Source: DAONLM01 sp035406685 (GTDB lineage Bacteria > Spirochaetota > GWE2-31-10 > MWDO01). From it: a DNA stretch of 6,705 bases. How positions within the stretch are numbered: the first letter of the stretch is position 1; each line of letters opens with the position of its first letter. The translations under genes and the position numbers were made by a program. The notes beneath the pieces were generated by a model that did no database searches, had not been told where the DNA came from, and saw only the letters and a program-made list of their open reading frames with translations. Below, piece after piece: positions 5,130 through 6,705 of the stretch. The stretch is from positions 1 through 6,705 of the forward strand of contig DAONLM010000166.1 in NCBI GenBank assembly GCA_035406685.1, in the 5' to 3' direction.

Positions 5130-6527
5130 ATGTTTGATAAATTAAAAGAGGAATGTGGAATAATTGGCATATGTTTAAATAAAGAGTCAGAACAGATCAT
5201 TAAAGATCTCTATTTAGGACTCTTTGCTCTCCAACATAGAGGACAGGAAAGTTGTGGCATATCTTTTATTAAAAATAATAAAATAGAAGTTATAAAGAAG
5301 AATGGCCTTGTCTCCTCAGAGTTATTTGAATCTCTACCTTTTGAAGAAAAAAGTATTGCTGGAATTGGACATGTTAGATACTCGACATGTGGAGAATCAA
5401 ATCTTGTAAATGCCCAACCTCTTGTTTTTAGATTTAATAAAGGAGAGATTGCAATTGCTCATAATGGAAACATCCCAAATTCTGAATTAATTAAAGAAGA
5501 TCTAATAAAGAGTGGTTCTATATTTCAGACAACCTCTGATTCTGAGATACTTGCTCATTTAATGGCAAGAATCCCTGATACAAATTTTGAAAAATCTTTG
5601 ATTTTGAGTTTACGACAATTGCAGGGAGCATATTCTATTCTTATGTTATATGATAATTCATTGATAGCATTTAGAGACCCATTTGGATTTAGACCACTTT
5701 CTTATGGAAAGATTAAAGATGGATACGCCTTTGCCTCAGAGACAAATGCTCTTGATCTATTAGGTGCAAAAGATATCACAGATGTAGAGCCGGGAGAAAT
5801 TATATTCTGTAAAAATGGGACAATTGAGAAAAAAAGATTTACAGATAACACAATTATTAGACAATGTATATTTGAACTCATATATTTTGCAAGGCCAGAT
5901 TCAATAGTATTTGGGGAATCCGTGCATGAAGTTAGAATGAAAATGGGGGCAAGATTATCAAAATTAAATAAATATAGAATAGATATTGTAATACCTGTTC
6001 CAGACTCTGGTAATTCTGCTGCTCTTGGTTTTTCAAGAGAATCTGGCATTCCTTTTGAATTCGGGCTTATTAGAAATCACTATACTGGGAGAACTTTTAT
6101 TAAACCTCAACAAAAGAAAAGAGTGGAAGGGGTTAAGATTAAACTTAATCCATTACAATCAGTCATAAAAGATAAATCTTTAGCAGTTATTGATGATTCA
6201 TTGGTAAGGGGGACCACTTCATCTAAGATAGTGCAGATGCTAAAAGATAGTGGGGCAAAAGAGGTTCATCTATTTTTATCAAGTCCTGAGATAAAAAAAA
6301 GTTGCTTTTTTGGCATAGACACACCAACAGAAAAAGAGTTAATTTCTTCTAATATGCCACCTGAGGAAATCGCTAAATTTATTAAGGCTGATAGCGTTAC
6401 TTTCCTTCCATTAAATGATTTAAAATTATCTGTTAAATTCCCAGAGAAGTATTGTTATGCATGCTTTAATGGAGATTATCCTATTAAAATAAAGAAAAAC
6501 TGTCTTAATGGTTATTGTAAAAATTAG
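5130..6527 (+). CDS. purF: Amidophosphoribosyltransferase (glutamine PRPP amidotransferase)
   Basis: Catalyses the first committed step of de novo purine synthesis: PRPP plus glutamine gives 5-phosphoribosylamine. The 465-residue protein has a class II glutaminase domain beginning at C9, preceded by an eight-residue propeptide (MFDKLKEE) that must be removed to expose the catalytic cysteine. LQHRGQE, GIGHVRYSTCG and AHNGN follow. The phosphoribosyltransferase half has a PRPP loop VIDDSLVRGTT (353-363) after VPVPDSGNSAALG. Four cysteines, C246, C392, C442 and C445, match the [4Fe-4S] ligands of the B. subtilis enzyme. The protein is therefore the oxygen-sensitive, propeptide-processed type and not the cluster-free E. 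coli type. AAAGGA (5118-5123) lies six bases upstream of the ATG. It is probably co-transcribed with the STAS gene. No other pur gene and no clear terminator follow. Confidence 0.97.
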   Translation: MFDKLKEECGIIGICLNKESEQIIKDLYLGLFALQHRGQESCGISFIKNNKIEVIKKNGLVSSELFESLPFEEKSIAGIGHVRYSTCGESNLVNAQPLVFRFNKGEIAIAHNGNIPNSELIKEDLIKSGSIFQTTSDSEILAHLMARIPDTNFEKSLILSLRQLQGAYSILMLYDNSLIAFRDPFGFRPLSYGKIKDGYAFASETNALDLLGAKDITDVEPGEIIFCKNGTIEKKRFTDNTIIRQCIFELIYFARPDSIVFGESVHEVRMKMGARLSKLNKYRIDIVIPVPDSGNSAALGFSRESGIPFEFGLIRNHYTGRTFIKPQQKKRVEGVKIKLNPLQSVIKDKSLAVIDDSLVRGTTSSKIVQMLKDSGAKEVHLFLSSPEIKKSCFFGIDTPTEKELISSNMPPEEIAKFIKADSVTFLPLNDLKLSVKFPEKYCYACFNGDYPIKIKKNCLNGYCKN

Positions 6528-6705
6528 AATAGAATATAACGAAAAATTTTTATTTATACTAACAAAATTTTAATTTGTAAGTTATTAACATCTATATGAA
6601 AAATAGTTTCACATCATGATAGTTATAGATCAGGTCTGTCCCTCTTTTAATTATAATTAGGTCTTCCTGAAAAAGATGTATCATATAAAAATATAATAAA
6701 GTTAT
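6528..6705. other. AT-rich region after purF, no gene seen
   Basis: Nothing here codes convincingly and no GC-rich hairpin with a T-run follows purF. The only patterns are a 12-bp palindrome TAATTATAATTA (6648-6659), flanked by two copies of AGGTCT (6632-6637 and 6659-6664), and isolated TATAAT hexamers (6652-6657, 6692-6697) without a matching -35 box. One of these might belong to a promoter of a gene beyond the window. Confidence 0.6.

Noticed and set aside
5702..6049. Minus-strand open frame of 115 codons
   Set aside because: Antisense to the conserved core of purF; no independent signal.

Overview
The window is very AT-rich bacterial DNA (roughly 30% G+C by eye) with standard stop usage: TGA ends the first gene and Trp is TGG. 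The proteins are ordinary bacterial housekeeping types. The host cannot be named from sequence alone. An uncultured or anaerobic low-GC bacterium fits, because PurF is the Fe-S type and a U32 hydroxylase-like protein is present, but that is inference.

Layout. Positions 1-437 hold no convincing gene, only hairpins and short repeats. A consensus sigma-70-type promoter (438-466) drives four overlapping plus-strand genes. These are a YegS/BmrU/DagK-type lipid kinase (498-1439), a PlsC acyltransferase (1436-2164), an RqcP/YabO-type S4 protein (2151-2414) and a large U32 family protein like RlhA (2404-4419). Positions 4420-4769 look like an ordinary gap, but on the minus strand they carry a structured RNA of about 185 nt. 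It has its own TTGACA promoter and a terminator-like U-tract, and its fold is that of 6S RNA (long closing stem, central bubble with a small hairpin on the 3' strand, apical stem). Back-to-back with it, a plus-strand promoter (4666-4694) and a 21-bp tandem repeat in the leader precede a two-gene unit: a STAS-domain anti-sigma-factor antagonist (4770-5108) and purF (5130-6527). Positions 6528-6705 are AT-rich with no gene.

How it fits together. The first two genes both yield phosphatidic acid, one from diacylglycerol and one from lysophosphatidic acid. The next two are expected to act on the large ribosomal subunit: RqcP in rescue of stalled peptidyl-tRNA, and the U32 protein possibly in rRNA hydroxylation. 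The central intergenic region puts two potential sigma-factor-level regulators side by side: 6S RNA, which sequesters the housekeeping RNA polymerase holoenzyme, and a STAS protein, whose family frees sigma factors from anti-sigma kinases. PurF opens de novo purine synthesis. The 6S RNA gene, which has no open frame of its own, is the main item easily missed here.
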